Shown here: positions 62,196-64,000 of the stretch, in pieces
Layout: each line of letters begins with the position of its first letter
Numbering within the stretch: position 1 is the stretch's first letter
Origin: UBA7236 sp964463165
Lineage (GTDB): Bacteria > Bacteroidota > Bacteroidia > Chitinophagales > BACL12
Direction of reading: 5' to 3'
Length of the DNA: 64,000 nt
Assembly: GCA_964463165.1 (NCBI GenBank)
Contig: CAYXBK010000009.1
Coordinates: forward strand, 113,344 to 177,343
The notes under the pieces: generated by a model
What the model was told of the DNA's origin: nothing
What the model saw: only the letters and a program-made list of their open reading frames with translations
The model's database searches: none
Made by a program: the position numbers and the translations under genes

Positions 62196-64000
62196 CTATC
62201 TCGAAATAAGCAATGGAGCTGCATAGGTTTGCTCATCATCACTCAAAACAAGAATATATGCGCCAGGCCGAAAACCCGAAACATCAACTTCGCAGGTAAA
62301 ATAAAAACCACTTCCAATATACCGGGTTGTTTTTAATTCCCGTCCAAGCAAATCAAAAATGGAAATAGACGCAAAATCAAGTTCTGCCGGCAAAAAAACC
62401 GTTATCTCATTTGACGCCGGATTCGGGAATAAAGTGAGATCCGGTTTTGCACCCTCAACCGGATAATTGACCGTAATATTTTTTGAAAAAATAAGCTCGC
62501 AATTTTCATTTCCGTATTGCACATATTGAGAAATCGTATACGTGCCCGCAGCAGCATACGTATACGGGCCGGGTATAGGATCGTGCGAAATATGGCCGTC
62601 TCCAAAATCCCACCAGGCCGATGTATAAGATCCGTTAATGGAATAATCATTAATACATACAGTAAGCGGTCCGCAATTCGCGGTTTCGAAATTTACGGTT
62701 GGTATATTTTCAGGATGGAGATAAATATATTTCAGATCAAGTGCTTCAATTGCTTTGCTTGTATCGTTGATCATTTGCAAATAAAACATCAGTTTATTGC
62801 TGGTGGAAAATATTTCCGGCGCTATCTGATCCAAAGGAAACATGATATCCGTTCCATATATTGAATCCGAAGTCAGATTATTTGTCCATAAATAATTATA
62901 TCCTTCAGGAGGGGCAATTGCAATTCCATCAGGATCGATAAGTTCAAATGTCAATGAAAGTATTTCATCGCTTTCTGCAAAACAATTTAATGCATTGGAA
63001 ATGATATTTGCTTTATATGCTTTCTGTAAATACAATACACTGTCGGGGAGCCATTGACCGAGATATTTCATGACAGGTGCATAATCAGAATTATTTGCAA
63101 GGTTGTTCCATTCGTGCTGATCTGTTTCTCTGAATTCACCCAATTCATATAATTCACGTTCATGATAACTTGCATCTTTATCACAATTTAAATTATCTGC
63201 AGCTCCGTTGGAAGTATACTGAATAAAATGAAACCGGTTATTACGGACAGAAAATTGTGGGAAGCAGGAGCATTGATCATCTTCATGTTCTTCATAAGCG
63301 GCAAGCAATGGATGTTCGATCATCAGGTTTGGATTTTCGAGCAGCGGCAAAATTGTTTTTCCGTCTAAATAATTACTGCTGTCATTAAACAGCGGGTAAT
63401 TTATTTCCGTAAGATCACAAATTGTAGGAAAGAGATCGAGCAGGCTCACCGATGAATTTACAATTTGCTGCTTCGGATTTCGCAGATCAGCAATTACGAG
63501 AGGTACACGTAAATCTGTTTCCCACATCGCTCCTTTTTTCCAGTGTTTTTTTTCGCCCAGCGCATAACCGTGATCACTGGCACAAATAATAATTGTGTTG
63601 TTGTAGATTTCAGGATGTGCTTCAAGTGAATCCATTAACCTTGCCACCTGCGCATCCATAAATTTTACAGCTGCCAGATATGCAATGGTTGCATTTGCCC
63701 GGATCGTTTGTTTAAGAATTATTTCTCTGTCTTGATCCGTAAGAAGCGGATCAATTTCAGGAAGCGGATCAATTCCATAAATTTCCTGCTGTATTTCATA
63801 TTCGGTGCTGTCGTATGTGGCGAAATATTTCCCAAGCGCCGATAATTGTTCGTAATCATTGTACTCTGTTGCCGGCTGCGGTGCCATTACAACGCCGTTC
63901 GGCGGAAAAGAATTTACCGGATTATTGTATGGAATATCAAAAGGCATATGATAATAATCATCAACATAATCAGGCATAAAATATTTTTCCGGAACAAACC
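62196..64000 (-). CDS. Secreted sulfatase with PKD-like domain and T9SS type A sorting domain, N-terminus cut by window edge
   Basis: The frame stays open to the window edge (the residues before Met at 63977 read FVPEKYF, in line with VPxKY of sulfatases), so the N-terminal half with the formylglycine Cys/Ser motif lies outside. Visible: the C-terminal half of the alkaline-phosphatase-like sulfatase fold, with VARLMDSLEAHPEIYNNTIII, the metal-binding SDHGYALGEKKHWKKGAMWE and VSLLDLFPTICDL. A PKD-like domain (SAWWDFGDGHISHDPIPGPY) and a type A sorting domain (LTLFPNPASNEITVFLPAE to APLLISR) follow. It would be a secreted or surface sulfatase acting on sulfated polysaccharides, closest in pattern to iduronate- or choline-sulfatase types. 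Confidence 0.88.
   Translation of the reverse strand, partial: FVPEKYFMPDYVDDYYHMPFDIPYNNPVNSFPPNGVVMAPQPATEYNDYEQLSALGKYFATYDSTEYEIQQEIYGIDPLPEIDPLLTDQDREIILKQTIRANATIAYLAAVKFMDAQVARLMDSLEAHPEIYNNTIIICASDHGYALGEKKHWKKGAMWETDLRVPLVIADLRNPKQQIVNSSVSLLDLFPTICDLTEINYPLFNDSSNYLDGKTILPLLENPNLMIEHPLLAAYEEHEDDQCSCFPQFSVRNNRFHFIQYTSNGAADNLNCDKDASYHERELYELGEFRETDQHEWNNLANNSDYAPVMKYLGQWLPDSVLYLQKAYKANIISNALNCFAESDEILSLTFELIDPDGIAIAPPEGYNYLWTNNLTSDSIYGTDIMFPLDQIAPEIFSTSNKLMFYLQMINDTSKAIEALDLKYIYLHPENIPTVNFETANCGPLTVCINDYSINGSYTSAWWDFGDGHISHDPIPGPYTYAAAGTYTISQYVQYGNENCELIFSKNITVNYPVEGAKPDLTLFPNPASNEITVFLPAELDFASISIFDLLGRELKTTRYIGSGFYFTCEVDVSGFRPGAYILVLSDDEQTYAAPLLISR

Overview
The window comes from a Bacteroidota chromosome, probably a Chitinophagia/Saprospiria-type or related environmental lineage. 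I base this on many secreted proteins with type IX secretion (T9SS) C-terminal sorting domains of both type A and the gliding-associated type B, a PorP/SprF-family gene, a DUF4292 lipoprotein, promoters of the Bacteroidota form (TTG, 20-21 nt, TAnnTTTG), and start codons without Shine-Dalgarno sequences. I saw no rRNA, tRNA, CRISPR array, prophage or plasmid genes.

Layout. 0-3 kb: a T9SS-type secreted propeller protein cut by the window edge and a small exported partner. 3-9.7 kb: an autoregulated multidrug efflux operon (TetR, TolC, HlyD-type adaptor, RND pump) ending in a strong terminator. 9.8-14.3 kb: a secreted Reg_prop propeller, a lipoprotein, urocanate hydratase (hutU), and a REP-type transposase gene broken by one stop codon and flanked by long hairpins. 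14.3-17 kb: a tightly overlapping operon of SPFH protein, membrane protein, ribbon-helix-helix protein and thioesterase. 17.2-23.7 kb: a methionine-type aminotransferase with an omega-amidase, manC, recQ and scpA. 23.7-28.9 kb: a membrane protein, a TonB receptor/lipoprotein operon and kbl. 29-36 kb: a repeat adhesin, a lipoprotein, a LysM lytic transglycosylase, gatA and tatA. 37.5-44.7 kb: an envelope cluster on the minus strand (flippase, dut, sugar nucleotidyltransferase, TPR lipoprotein, DUF4292 lipoprotein, EnvC-like protein). 44.8-64 kb: a block of large T9SS cargo proteins with a PorP/SprF protein, a nitroreductase and a truncated secreted sulfatase.

Two classes of non-coding repeat stand out. 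The first is hairpins built on AACCTG(T/A)(T/C)AGGT(T): two flank the broken transposase gene, others fill the gap between manC and the aminotransferase and the gap between two type-B cargo genes. They look like a REP/RAYT system. The second is a set of short degenerate tandem arrays of mostly 7 or 8 bp units (one about 13 bp), each with its own motif. They occupy at least six places in five intergenic gaps between 22.7 and 44.8 kb and usually start within a few bases of a stop codon. They are not copies of one another, and I know of no described function for them.

Functionally the window mixes housekeeping genes (RecQ, ScpA, GatA, TatA, Dut, ManC, Kbl, HutU) with envelope assembly and a large investment in secreted, repeat-rich proteins, as expected of a surface-associated or polymer-degrading bacterium.
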